From assembly GCF_000801105.2 (NCBI RefSeq), contig NC_079515.1, positions 14,694,001-14,758,000 on the forward strand: 64,000 nt of DNA, read 5' to 3'. The notes below the pieces were generated by a model that was not told where the DNA came from, made no database searches, and worked only from the letters and a program-made list of their open reading frames with translations. The position numbers were made by a program, and so were the translations under genes. Below are positions 32,825 through 44,256 of the stretch, in pieces. Positions within the stretch are counted from its first letter, which is position 1; each line of letters starts with the position of its first letter. Origin of the DNA: Raphanus sativus (Eukaryota > Streptophyta > Magnoliopsida > Brassicales > Brassicaceae).

Positions 32825-35800
32825 AGTCTCCCCCACTTGATAGGGATTCGTCCTCGAATCCAAACCAAGTGCATCCTTCACTTACATACTGATCATACCA
32901 CTCAGGGTACTCAGCCTTCATTCTTGCCTCGGTTTTCCCAAGTGATAATGTCCTTTTGCCATTACTCTCTCCACACTACTCCTTGATCATAGGTACTGTC
33001 TTTCTTCCTTGTTGCCTTCTCTGCCCTATCTATGATTCGAACCGGCCTTGTCTCTAAGGTCAGGTTCTTACCAAGATCTTTGGGAATCTCAGGCAACACC
33101 ACATCCTGCTCGGATAGACACTTCCTAGTTGGGACACATGGAACACATTGTGGTATGCATCCATTGCTGATGGCAAATCCAACTTGTATGCCACTGCGCC
33201 CACCTCTCTCCATGATCCTGAATGGACCCAAGTATCTAGGATCCAGTTTCCTTCTTCCAGAAACCCTGGTCCTGCCTCTGAAGGTAATCATCTTGAGATA
33301 CACTAGGTCACCCCACCTCAAACTCAAGATGTTTCCTCCTCTTGTCCGCGTAGCTCTTCTGTCTATCCTGAGCCTCCTTCATCTTCTTTGACAAACTTGA
33401 TCTTCTCTGTGGTCTCCTCCACAATCTCAGGACCAATCATGCTGCGCTCCCCCACTTGGGTCCAGCATAATGGTGTCCTGCATGGCCGCCCATACAAAGC
33501 CTCATATGGTGACATACCAATGCTTGTATGGAAGCTATTGTTGTAAGCAAACTCTACCAAAGGCAAGTGCTTCTCCCAGGTCTCTCCCCAGTCCAAAACA
33601 CAAGCCCTTAGCATGTCCTCCAACGTCTGGATTGTTCTCTCTGACTGGCCATCAGTCTGAGGATGATAGCTGTACTCATGTGCACTCTTGTGCCTAAGGC
33701 CTTTTGGAAAGCTTGCCAAAAGTAGGATGTGAACCTCGGATCTCTATCCGACACAATGCTTGCAGGTACACCATGAAACCTCACTATTTCATTGATGTAA
33801 ATCTGCACCAATCTCATCCACACCATCCCCCTTCTCTTGATTGCCAAGAAGTGAGCCGACTTGGTTAGCCTATCGACCACCACCCAAACAGCATCTTTCT
33901 TGTTCCTGGTCGTAGGGAAACCAGTCACAAAATCCATGGTGATGTGATCCCACTTCCATTCCGGAATGGGTAAACTTTGGAGTAGTCCACTGGGCACTTG
34001 GTGCTCCGCCTTGACCAATTGGCAAATGGGCACCTTGCCACCCACTCGGCCACATCAGTCTTCATGCGCACCCAATGGTAATACCTCTTCAAATCTCTGT
34101 ACATCTTGTTCAGTCCAGGATGTACTGAGAACTTAGATCTATGAGCTTGCCTCATAATCTCCTCCTTGAGTTTCCCTATTGTTAGGAACACTTATCCTCC
34201 CATTAACCAAGATGGTACCATTGCTTGTGGTTTGGTACTCAGTCTTGTCATTGAGAGCAACCTTTTGAAGGTTCTCATCCAGCTTCTGAGCTGCACAAAT
34301 CCTGGTAAGGAGATCGGCCTGATCCACTGCCTCTAACCCCAATGGCTCATCAGCACTAGCCAGTGTGTTAAGGTTGAGTGACCGGACCATCCCTTCCAAT
34401 ATGTCAGCCTCTTTCAGCTGAGACCTCAGCCCTTCTCCGGCTCAAAGCATCAGCCACTAAGTTGGCCTTCCCTGGATAGTAAGTTATGTCCAGATCATAA
34501 TCTGCCACAAACTCCATCCACCTCCTTTGCCTTAGTTCAACTCAGGCTGAGTGAAGATATACTTCAGACTCTTATGGTCTGTAAGTATCTGAACCTTGGC
34601 ACCAAAGATATGATCTCCAAATCTTCAGGGCAAACACCACAGCTGCCATCTCTAGGTCATGTGTGGGGTAATACCCTCATGCTTCCTCAATTGCCTTGAG
34701 GCGTATGCAATGACCTTCCCATGTTGGGTCAGTACACATCCTAATCCAGTAATGGAGGCGTCTGTGTACACCACATATGGTTGGTCCTCCTCAGGCAGGA
34801 CAAGGACTGGTGCACTAGTAAGCATGTCCTTAAGCGCAGAGAAACTTCTCTCACACTCCTCAGACCATACAAACTTAACATCCTTTCCTGTCAACTGAGT
34901 CATAGGCTGTGCCAAGCTAGCAAAGCCCTTCACAAACTTCCTGTAGTAGCCGGCCAGCCCTAAGAAGCTTCTGACTTCTGTGGCATTCTTAGGCTGAGGC
35001 CATGCCTTTATGGCCACTACCTTCTCTGGATCAACAGACACACCTTCACTTGACACAATGTGTCCAAGGAAGCCAATGCTCTTCTGCCAGAAGCTACACT
35101 TGCTTAACTTAGCAAAGAGCTGCTGCTCTCTCAACCTCCCCAGCACAGCCCGAAGATGCCTTTCATGATCCTCCTTGCTCTTGGAGTATACAAGTATGTC
35201 ATCTATAAAGATGATTACAAATTCATCCAAGAAGTCTCGGAAGGTACCATTCATCATCTTCTCATGAATGCTGCTGGTGCATTGGTCAGACCAAATGGCA
35301 TAACCACAAACTCATAGTGCCGTACCTGGTTCTGAATGCAGTCTTCTTTATATCACTTGGTTCAATTGGGATCTGATGATACCCTGAAGCCAAGTCAATC
35401 TTAGAGAACCACTTTGCTCCCTTAAGCTGATCCAACAGCTCATCTATCCGAGGCAATGGGTACTTGTTCTTGATAGTAACCCTATTCAGCCCTCGATAGT
35501 CAATACACAGCCTAAAGCTACCATCCTTCTTCTTCACAAAGAGGACTGGTGCTCCCCAAGGCGACACACTAGGGCGTATGAAACCCTTATCCAACAACTC
35601 CTCTAGTTGTTTCTTTAGCTCGGCCATCTCAGCAGGAGCCATGCGGTAGGGACTTTTTGACATTGGGGCCGTCCCTGGTTCCAGTTCTATTATGAATGGG
35701 TCCTGACCTATCAGGGGGAATGCCCTGTGGAGACCTAAACACATCCTCAAACTCACTGACCAGCGGAATCCCGTCCGGGTTACCACCCCCAACAACCTCC

Positions 35801-36302
35801 TTAGTGGTGATTGTGGCAATATAAGCCTCACAACCCCGCTCAAGCATCCTTTTCCGCTTGGACTGCTGATACCACTAAGCATCCAGAGGTTGGACGAATA
35901 CCTTGGAACCTGATCGGGGGTCCACACCCACTCTCAAACAGCACCCTCCCCCGGTGACAGTCTAAGGTGGCCCGATTCTTTCCAAGCCAGTCCATACCCA
36001 AGATCACCTCATGATTCTTGAGTTGGACCACAACAAGATCCACAGGCATTACCCTGTCCTGGATCACCACTGGGATATCCTTCACTCGTCCTAATGAGGG
36101 CATCAATTGGCCTCCAGCCGCACTCACTAGGGCCATCATCCCCTGTCCCAATCTGGAACAAACCCTTTCCGACCAAACATGGACTCACAAAACTATGTGT
36201 AGCTCCAGTGTCGAAAAGTACATGTGTTTCACACCACCAATACTTAGGGTCCCTACAGGAAACCCAATCTAAGCATCTAATCCATTCTAGGTTCCATACC
36301 AT
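32802..36302 (-). pseudogene. Inner gypsy element pol (protease, RT, RNase H, integrase, chromodomain)
   Basis: Read on the minus strand: a retropepsin with an intact [12 protein letters not shown] motif (about 36225), RT blocks ([47 protein letters not shown]), RNase H ([12 protein letters not shown]), integrase ([62 protein letters not shown]) and the chromodomain-like end. The RT catalytic FIDD is present. The frame shifts many times, mostly by one base and mostly below about 34.2 kb near the gap, so part of the damage may be sequencing error. Elsewhere breaks occur at ~35.27, ~35.69 and ~35.85 kb. Confidence 0.85.
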
Positions 36303-36331
36303 GCATTTCTAAAAATTTAAAAAGAATAAGA

Positions 36332-38043
36332 TCAGATCATTACCAGTGATCGCCATGAAAGGCTTGGCCTCATCAGTGTCCTTAGACAACTCATAGACCC
36401 TTGGTGCAGAAGTCTGGCCACGGCTTGGTTCCGGCTTGCTAACCTCAGACTCATCCTGCCTGATCCAGCCTGAAGCTTAGGACAGTCCTTTCGGAAGTGT
36501 CCGGCCTTCCCACACTGGAAGCAAGTCCTAGAGTCACCACCAGCCGCTTGACCACGACTCTGATCTGGTCCAGGACAGTCCCGGACTGAGTGGTCCATCT
36601 TGCCACACCTTGTGCAAGCTCCCATAGCTCTCCAGCACTCACCACCATGGCGCCTTCCACACTTTTGGCACTCCGGCCTTCCACCTGAGGTCTTACCCTC
36701 ATCACTTGAATCTCTCTTCCTCTTCCGGTCACCAGCATGACCAGTACCACTTGCCTGACTCCTATTCTTGAGTCTGGCCTCTTCAGCAAGGTTAGTCTCC
36801 AGCATTGCCATACGTTCCACCAACTCAGAGACAGTACGGAAGGTACGGACTGAGCAGTAGGTCCGGAGCTCGACCCTAAGGCCTCTTATGAACCTGCGGA
36901 CCTGAACTTTCTCATCCTCCAACTCCTTACCCACATACTTCCTGAGCCGGTTGAACTCCTCTTCATACTCCCTGACTGACCTACGCCCTTGGGTCAAATC
37001 CAAGAACTTGGCCTCCAAACGATCCCATGCTTCAGCTGGGAAGTACTTGTGGTTGAACTCAACCTCAAAGTCAGAGAACTTCTCAATAGACCATTGGTGC
37101 GCTTGTCCACAGACAGCCACCAGTTGTGTGCATCTCCCTCCAGGAAGTGCACTGCTATGTCTCTCTGGTACTCCTCAGGGCACCTTGTAGACTTGAAGTT
37201 CCGGGCCAGCCTGTCCCTCCATTCATCCGCCTCCATAGGGTCAGCACTTCCAGCAAAATGCTTTGTCCCTAGGCGAGATATGTGCTCTAGCACCTTCAGG
37301 TAATCCACCTTACCAGATCTTCTAGCTGGCGGATCAAGTTCAATCACCTCATCAACTGGTGCAACTTGTCCAGCAGCTCCTGGTACCACCACCTGAACTT
37401 GTGGAGCTTGCCCCACGGATGAATTCACCAATGGAGTGATTACTTGGGTCATAGCCAGCATCTGACTACCCATGAGCCTGATTGCATCAAGCACCTCTTT
37501 CATGGTAGGTTCCACCAGCTGGTTTCCTTGGTTAGCTCCACCATTGGCTGCACCAATGCCTCGGCCGCCCTGATCACCAGCATGTGAGGACTCTCCCTCA
37601 GCCTCCATGTCATCTTGTAGCTGCCTTGCAGCTTCCTCAGCTTGCTCTTGCAGCTGTCTAGCTAGTTCAGCTTGCTCCAGCTGCTGCCTAGTCTCTTCAG
37701 CCGCCTTTTGCTGCTGTTCCACTAGCTCCATGAACCTCAGTCGGAATGATCCGAGCCAAAGGCAATCCAGTCGTACTGTCCACACCAATGCTTGGTTAGG
37801 CAGCACCACACTTGGATTGGCTCCATCCGCGCCACCTTGGCCAGATGCTCCAGCTCCATCCTTAGTCCTCTTGGACTTGCTCCGACTCTTACCACCCTTA
37901 GGAACATCAAAACAACACACAAGATCAATGTTAGTAACTCTTAACCAATGATCTATCAACCAGTTCCTAAAACAAAAAAAAAAAAAATCAAGCCTATACT
38001 GTGAGACTCCAGCCGGATGTGTGATGATCAAACCATAACCCCC
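36332..38043 (-). pseudogene. Inner gypsy element gag
   Basis: Two overlapping frames (38109-36994 and 37120-36332) together give a gag protein. It has a basic start (PKGGKSRSKSKRTKDG), a Gln/Ala/Glu-rich coiled coil (QQKAAEETRQQLEQAELARQ), the gag core and two CX2CX4HX4C zinc knuckles (CTRCGKMDHSVRDC and CFQCGKAGHFRKDC). A frameshift near 37100 lies in the core. No ATG lies in frame between the primer-binding site and the basic start, as in the outer copy. Confidence 0.85.
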
Positions 38044-38061
38044 AAGTCCTAGAATCAAGCA

Positions 38062-38077
38062 TGCTCTGATACCAACT
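38062..38077 (-). promoter_or_regulatory. Primer-binding site of the inner gypsy element
   Basis: TTGGTATCAGAGCATG on the minus strand directly beside the 5' LTR. It fits the 3' end of initiator-Met tRNA. Confidence 0.8.
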
Positions 38078-39849
38078 TGTAAGACCCGAACCTGGATCCT
38101 AAGACCCAACTGATCCGCGGCCTTAACCTAATCATCTAAGTGCAATTGGCCGGTTAATGTCCCAATATTTCTAAGTCATTTTCAAGTGATCTGAGGTTCA
38201 TATTCAACTCATAAGCAATGCGGAAGCTAAGATAACATTCATTCTTATTAATATAAACCATGTGATCCATACAATGTAGTAATATCAATCAGTTTGCACA
38301 ATAGGCTATCATAAGTTCAATACTATCTAAACACACATCACACATCCATCCTTGGCTTGAGTCTTCACAGCTCCTTGGCTTTCCCACGATCCTGACCAGA
38401 TCCTGCAATCATATAAACCCATCAAATACACAATCAAACCGATATCCTAGCAACAAGTCTAGCAATGCATGGTTAAGTCCCTTAGAACTAGTTTCTGTCC
38501 CAAACCTTGACCCACTCGGATAGGTCTCTAAAATTATGCAAACACCATGATAAATCATGATAATTCACAACTAAGAGAATGGTCAAGTCAGAATCCACAG
38601 AACAGGTCCGGATCATACCGATCTCACCCTAGACCCGCCCCCATGGCCATAACTTACCATCTCTAAATCAGTGATATAAAATTATCCTTTCATCATGATA
38701 ATTCATGAAAAATCCCAATTAAGAGATATATGAAGTCAGAATCCCCAAACCTCAACCGGAAGTAGGAGATCCAACCTTACATGCCCAACCAAGGCCATGG
38801 AGAGATTTCACGGAACACTCCATGCCCTGAGGGTCCGACCATGAGTTTAAACCCACGGACAACATCAATATAAATATTAAAAAAGAGATAGAATGGAAGA
38901 GAAGGGAGAACGGATGCAACCAACATCACTTGGTCCATGCGGACCATCCATCCGGACACACGGATCATGGCGATGGTAAGTGGTTAGCATCACTAACCTT
39001 AGGAGTGGCCGATGATGGGTTCTGATCCTTCCCACTAGCCTTCTCGGTTCCTCTTGTATCCATCTTCACACGGTTCCTTCCCACAACTCTTCCTTGGTCG
39101 CCGGTCAAGAACAATTCACCACCACACTCACACGGCCAACAAGTAAAACCGCCGGTCTCTTTCTCTCTTGGATTCTCTGGCAATTTTGGCAGAGTTTCCC
39201 CACTTTGTCTGAGATGAATAAATCGATGACCAGAGCCCTCTATTTATAGAGAAAGGTCCGCCAACTGCCTTTGGGCGAACCGGTGCGAAGATTGGCCGAA
39301 TGGGCACATGTGGGAATCAACGCATCCCTTTGTCCCAACCGCCTCTCAACCGCCATCCCAACTGCTTCTCTTCATCGATCAGCATCAGCTAGCACTTGAC
39401 CAAGTGTCTAGTTGCACCACCAGCTCACTTGGCCTCCCGGACCGCACCACCATCCCACCGGACCATAACCGTCCATGGTCCGGTCACACCATCTCAACTC
39501 ATAACACTCCCCCAAGCTGAGATGAGCTGACCACTAGTGTCACCAGCTGAGTGAGCTAACACTCCAGCTACTGGAGCTGACCAGCACTCCTGTGAGCTAC
39601 TGTGAACTACCTCACACTTCATCCTAGCTGCCCGAGCTTGTTTCACACTCCGGCCAGCTGTCTAAACCCTTGTCCAGCTTCCTTAAGCTTGAACCTTCCT
39701 TGCCTCGGTTAAGTTTCAGCCTCCTGATACCCTTAACCCACTTCCTCGGACCATGATACGCCTTGTCTTAGGTCATTAGACCTGATTTGGTGCATCCCCT
39801 CGCACCATGGTCCATCCGGCCGATCCTATCTAGGATCGGGGACATGACA
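38078..39849 (-). repeat. 5' LTR of the inner gypsy element
   Basis: 1772 bp, TG...CA, flanked outside by GTACT and inside by the initiator-Met type primer-binding site. It differs from 29420-31191 by only a few single-base changes and indels seen by eye. Confidence 0.9.
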
Positions 39850-39854
39850 GTACT

Positions 39855-42409
39855 CATGTGCACTCTTGTGCCTAAGGCCTTTTGAAGCTTGCCAAAAGTA
39901 AGATGTGAACCTCAGATCTCTATCCGACACAATGCTTGCAGGTACACATGAAACCTCACTATTTCATTGATGTAAATCTGCACAATCTCATCCACACCAT
40001 CCCCCTTCTTGATTGCCAAGAAGTGAGCCGACTTGGTTAGCCTATCGACCACCACCCAAACAGCATCCTTCTTGTTTCTGGTCGTAGGGAAACCAGTCAC
40101 AAAATCCATGGTGATGTGATCCCACTTCCATTCTGGAATGGGTAAGCTTTGGAGTAGACCACTGGGCACTGGTGCTCCGCCTTGACCAATTGGAAAATGG
40201 GAAACTTTGCCACCCACTCGGCCACATCAGTCTTCATGCGCACCCAATGGTAATACCTCTTCAAATCTCTGTACATCTTGTTCAGTCCAGGATGTACTGA
40301 GAACTTAGATCTATGAGCTTGCCTCATAATCTCTTCCTTGAGTTCCCTATTGTTAGGAACACTTATCCTCCCATTGACCAAGATGGTACCATTGCTTGTG
40401 ATTTGGTACTCAGTCTTGTCATTGAGAGCAACCTTTTGAAGGTTCTCATCCAGCTTCTGAGCTGCACAAATCCTGGTAAGGAGATCGGCCTGATCCAGTG
40501 CCTCCAACCCCAATGGCTCATCAGCACTAGCCAGTGTGTTAAGGTTGAGTGACCGGACCATCCCTTCCAATATATCAGCCTCCTTCTCAGCTGAAACCTC
40601 AGCCCTTCCCCGGCTCAAAGCATCAGCCACTAAGTTGGCCTTCCCTGGATAGTAAGTTATGTCCAGATCATAATCTGCCACAAACTCCATCCACCTTCTT
40701 TGCCTTAAGTTCAACTCAGGCTGGGTGAAGATATACTTCAGACTCTTGTGGTCTGTAAGTATCTGAACCTTGGCACCATATAGATATGATCTCCAAATCT
40801 TCAGGGCAAACACCACTGCTGCCATCTCCAGATCATGTGTGGGGTAATTACCCTCTTGCTTCCTCAACTGTTGTGAGGCATAAGCAATGACCTTTCCATG
40901 TTGGGTCAGTACACAGCCTAGTCCAGTAATGGAGGCGTCTGTGTACACCACATATGGTTGGTCCTCCTCAGGCAGGACAAGGACTGGTGCACTAGTAAGC
41001 ATGTCCTTAAGCGCGGAGAAACTCCTCTCACACTCTTCTGACCACACAAACTTAACATCCTTTCCTGTCAACTGAGTCATAGGCTGTGCCAAACTAGCAA
41101 AGCCCTTCACAAACTTTCTGTAGTAGCCGGCTAGCCCTAAGAAGCTCCTGACTTCTGTGGCATTCTTAGGCTGAGGCCATGCCTTTATGGCTACTACCTT
41201 CTCCGGATCAACAGACACACCTTCACTTGACACAATGTGTCCAAGGAAGCCAATGCTCTTCTGCCAGAAGCTACACTTGCTTAACTTAGCAAAGAGCTGC
41301 TGCTCTTTCAATCTTTCCAGCACAGCCCGGTGATGCCTTTCATGATCCTCCTTGCTCTTGGAATATACAAGTATGTCATCTATAAAGATGATTACAAATT
41401 CATCCAAGAAGTCTCGGAAGGTACCATTCATCATCTTCATGAATGCTGCTGGGGCATTGGTCAGACCAAATGGCATAACCACAAACTCATAGTGGCCATA
41501 CCTGGTTCTGAATGCAGTCTTCTTTATATCACTTGGTTCAATTGGAATCTGATGATACCCTGAAGCCAAGTCAATCTTAGAGAACCACTTTGCTCCCTTA
41601 AGCTGATCCAACAGCTCATCTATCCGAGGCAATGGGTACTTATTCTTGATAGTAACCCTATTCAGCCCTCGATAGTCAATACACAGCCTAAAGCTACCAT
41701 CCTTCTTCTTCACAAAGAGGACTGGTGCTCCCCAAGGCGACACACTAGGGCGTATGAAACCCTTGTCCAACAACTCCTCTAGTTGTTTCTTTAGCTCGGC
41801 CATCTCAGCAGGAGCCATGCGGTAGGGACTTTTTGACATTGGGGCCGTCCCTGGTTCCAGTTCTATTATGAATGGGTCTGACCTATCAGGGGGAATGCCC
41901 TGTGGAGACCTAAACACATCCTCAAACTCACTGACCAGCGGAATCCCGTCCGGGTTACCACCCCCAACAACCTCCTTAGTGGTGATTGTGGCAATATAAG
42001 CCTCACAACCCCGCTCAAGCATCCTTTCCGCTTGGACTGCTGATACCACTAAGCATCCAGAGGTTGGACGAATACCTTGGAACCTGATCGGGGGTCCACA
42101 CCCACTCTCAAACAGCACCCTCCCCTGGTGACAGTCTAAGGTGGCCTGATTCTTTCCAAGCCAGTCCATACCCAAGATCACCTCATGATTCTTGAGTTGG
42201 ACCACAACAAGATCCACAGGCATTACCCTGTCCTGGATCACCACTGGGATGTCCTTCAATCGTCCTAATGAGGGCATCAATTGGCCTCCAGCCGCACTCA
42301 CTAGGCCAGGATCATCTCCTGTCTCAATCTGGAACAAACCCTTTCCGACCAAACATGGACTCACAAAACTATGTGTAGCTCCAGGGTCGAAAAGTACATG
42401 TGTTTCCAC
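39855..42409 (-). pseudogene. Outer gypsy element pol, N-terminal part (protease to integrase core)
   Basis: The 770-codon frame 42409-40097 holds a retropepsin-like start, RT (FIDD at residues 342-345), RNase H (YTDAS, Asp ~491) and the integrase zinc-binding region (His 699, His 706). After a frameshift near 40190 the catalytic core continues ([20 protein letters not shown]) to the inner insertion at 39854. Two key sites are altered. The protease motif reads LFDPGATHS instead of the DTG seen in the inner copy. The two zinc-ligand Cys are Phe (VAKFPIFQ, where the inner copy has Cys). The copy is therefore probably inactive even apart from the insertion. Confidence 0.88.
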
Positions 42410-42493
42410 ACCACCAATACTTAGGGTCCCTACTGGAAACCCAATCTAAGCATCTAATCCATTCTAGGTTCCATACCATGCATTTCTAAAAAT

Positions 42494-44122
42494 TTAAAAG
42501 AATGAGATCAGATCATTACCAGTGATCGCCATGAAAGGCTTGGCCTCATCAGTGTCCTTAGACAACTCATAGACCCTTGGTGCAGATGTCTGGCCACGGC
42601 TTGGTTCTGGCTTGCTAACCTCAGACTTCATCCTGCCTGATCCAGCCTGAAGCTTAGGACAGTCCTTTCGGAAGTGTCCGGCCTTCCCACACTGGAAACA
42701 AGTCATAGAGTCACCACCAGCCGCTTGACCACGACTCTGATCTGGTCCAGGACAGTCCCGAACTGAGTGGTCCATCTTGCCACACCTTGTGCAAGCTCCC
42801 ATAGCTCTCCAGCACTCACCACCATGGCGCCTTCCACACTTTTGGCACTTCGGCCTTCCACCTGAGGACTTGCCCTCATCACTTGAATCTCTCTTTCTCT
42901 TCCGGTCACCAGCATGACCAGTACCACTTGCCTGACTCCTAGTCTTGAGTCTGGCCTCTTCAGCAAGGTTAGTTTCCAGCATTGCCGTGCGCTCCACCAA
43001 CTCAGAGACAGTACGGAAGGTACGGATTGAGCAGTAGGTCCGGAGTTTGACCCTAAGGCCTCCTATGAACCTGCGGACCTGAACCTTCTCATCCTCCAAC
43101 TCCTTACCTACATACTTCCTGAGCCGGTTGAACTCCTCTTCATACTCCCTGACTGACCTGCGCCCTTGAGTCAGGTCCAAGAACTTGGCCTCCAAACGAT
43201 CCCATGCTTCAGCCGGGAAGTACTTGTGGTTGAACTCAACCCCAAAGTCTGAGAACTTCTCAATAGAACCATTGGTGCGCTTGTCCACAGACAGCCACCA
43301 GTTGTGTGCATCTCCCTCCAGGAAGTGCACTGCTATGTCTCTTTGGTACTCCTCAGGGCACCTTGTAGACTTGAAGTTTCGGGCCAGCCTGTCCCTCCAT
43401 TCATCCGCCTCCATAGGATCAGCACTTCCAGCAAAGTGCTTTGTCCCTAGGCGAGATATGTGCTCCAGCACCTTCAGGTAATCCACCTTACCAGCTCTTC
43501 TAGCTGGTGGATCGAGTTCAATCACCTCATCAACCGGTGCAACTCGTCCAGCAGCTTCTGGTACCACCACCTGAACTTGTGGAGCTTGCCCCACTGATGA
43601 ATTCACCAATGGAGTGATCACTTGGGTCATAGCCAGCATCTGACTACCCATGAGCCTGATTGCATCAAGCACCTCTTTCATGGAAGGTTCCACCAGCTGA
43701 TTTCCTTGGTTGGCTCCAACATTGGCTGCACCAATGCCACGGCCGCCCTGATCACCAGCATGTGAGGACTCTCCCTCCACCTCCATGTCATCTTGCAGCT
43801 GCCTTGCAGCTTCCTCAGCTTGCTCTTGCAGCTGCCTTGCTAGCTCAGCTTGTACCAGCTGCTGTCTAGTCTCCTCAGCTGCCTTTTGCTGCTGTTCAGC
43901 TAGACTTCCTTGAACCTCAGTCGGAATGATCCGAGCCCGAGGCAATCCAGTTGCACTGTCCACGCCAATGCTTGGGTTAGGCAGCACCACACTTGGATTG
44001 GCTCCATCCGCGCCACCTTGGCCAGATGCTCCAGCTCCATCCTTAGCCCTCTTGGACTTGCTCCGACTCTTACCACCCTTAGGAGTATCAAAAACAACAC
44101 ACAAGATCAATGTTAGTAACAC
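42494..44122 (-). CDS. Outer gypsy element gag polyprotein
   Basis: An uninterrupted frame of up to 542 codons. It has a basic N-terminus (PKGGKSRSKSKRAKDG), a Gln/Glu/Ala coiled coil (~75-115), the retrotransposon gag core (~236-370, including AVHFLEGDAHNWWLSVDKRT and VREYEEEFNRLRKYV), and zinc knuckles CTRCGKMDHSVRDC (~445-458) and CFQCGKAGHFRKDC (~475-488) preceded by a Cys/His cluster CQKCGRRHGGEC. Gag forms the particle and binds element RNA. No in-frame ATG precedes the basic region: the frame opens at a GTG, so the true start is uncertain. The protease frame begins ~85 bases after the stop in another frame. Confidence 0.88.
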   Translation of the reverse strand: MLLTLILCVVFDTPKGGKSRSKSKRAKDGAGASGQGGADGANPSVVLPNPSIGVDSATGLPRARIIPTEVQGSLAEQQQKAAEETRQQLVQAELARQLQEQAEEAARQLQDDMEVEGESSHAGDQGGRGIGAANVGANQGNQLVEPSMKEVLDAIRLMGSQMLAMTQVITPLVNSSVGQAPQVQVVVPEAAGRVAPVDEVIELDPPARRAGKVDYLKVLEHISRLGTKHFAGSADPMEADEWRDRLARNFKSTRCPEEYQRDIAVHFLEGDAHNWWLSVDKRTNGSIEKFSDFGVEFNHKYFPAEAWDRLEAKFLDLTQGRRSVREYEEEFNRLRKYVGKELEDEKVQVRRFIGGLRVKLRTYCSIRTFRTVSELVERTAMLETNLAEEARLKTRSQASGTGHAGDRKRKRDSSDEGKSSGGRPKCQKCGRRHGGECWRAMGACTRCGKMDHSVRDCPGPDQSRGQAAGGDSMTCFQCGKAGHFRKDCPKLQAGSGRMKSEVSKPEPSRGQTSAPRVYELSKDTDEAKPFMAITGNDLISFF

Positions 44123-44240
44123 TTAACCAATGATCCATCAAAACAGTTCCTAAGACCAAAAACAAATCAAGCCCTATACTGTGAGACCCCAGCCGGATGT
44201 GTGATGATCAAACCATAACCCCAAGTCCTAGAATCAAGCA

Positions 44241-44256
44241 TGCTCTGATACCAACT
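44241..44256 (-). promoter_or_regulatory. Primer-binding site of the outer gypsy element
   Basis: TTGGTATCAGAGCATG on the minus strand next to the 5' LTR. It fits initiator-Met tRNA, the same as the inner copy. Confidence 0.8.

Larger units (their letters stand above)
29420..39849 (-). mobile_element. Inner Ty3/gypsy chromovirus-type element (nested, with assembly gap)
   Basis: Same family and orientation as the outer element. Complete LTRs of 1772 bp lie at 29420-31191 and 38078-39849, with TSD GTACT (29415-29419, 39850-39854). Compared with the outer element it carries an extra partial LTR plus a repeat of the integrase end around a 100-N gap (32469-32568). Without that duplication its length would be about 8.8 kb, matching the outer element without its insert (8786 bp). 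Its LTRs carry a different sequence variant (GGCCGGTTAATGTCCC) from the outer pair (GACCAGTTTATGTCC). Confidence 0.9.

Noticed and set aside
42409..42500. Possible intron joining gag and pol of the outer gypsy element (GTAATG ... CTTAG)
   Set aside because: Joining these sites would not bring the gag and protease frames into phase, so no splice could be supported.
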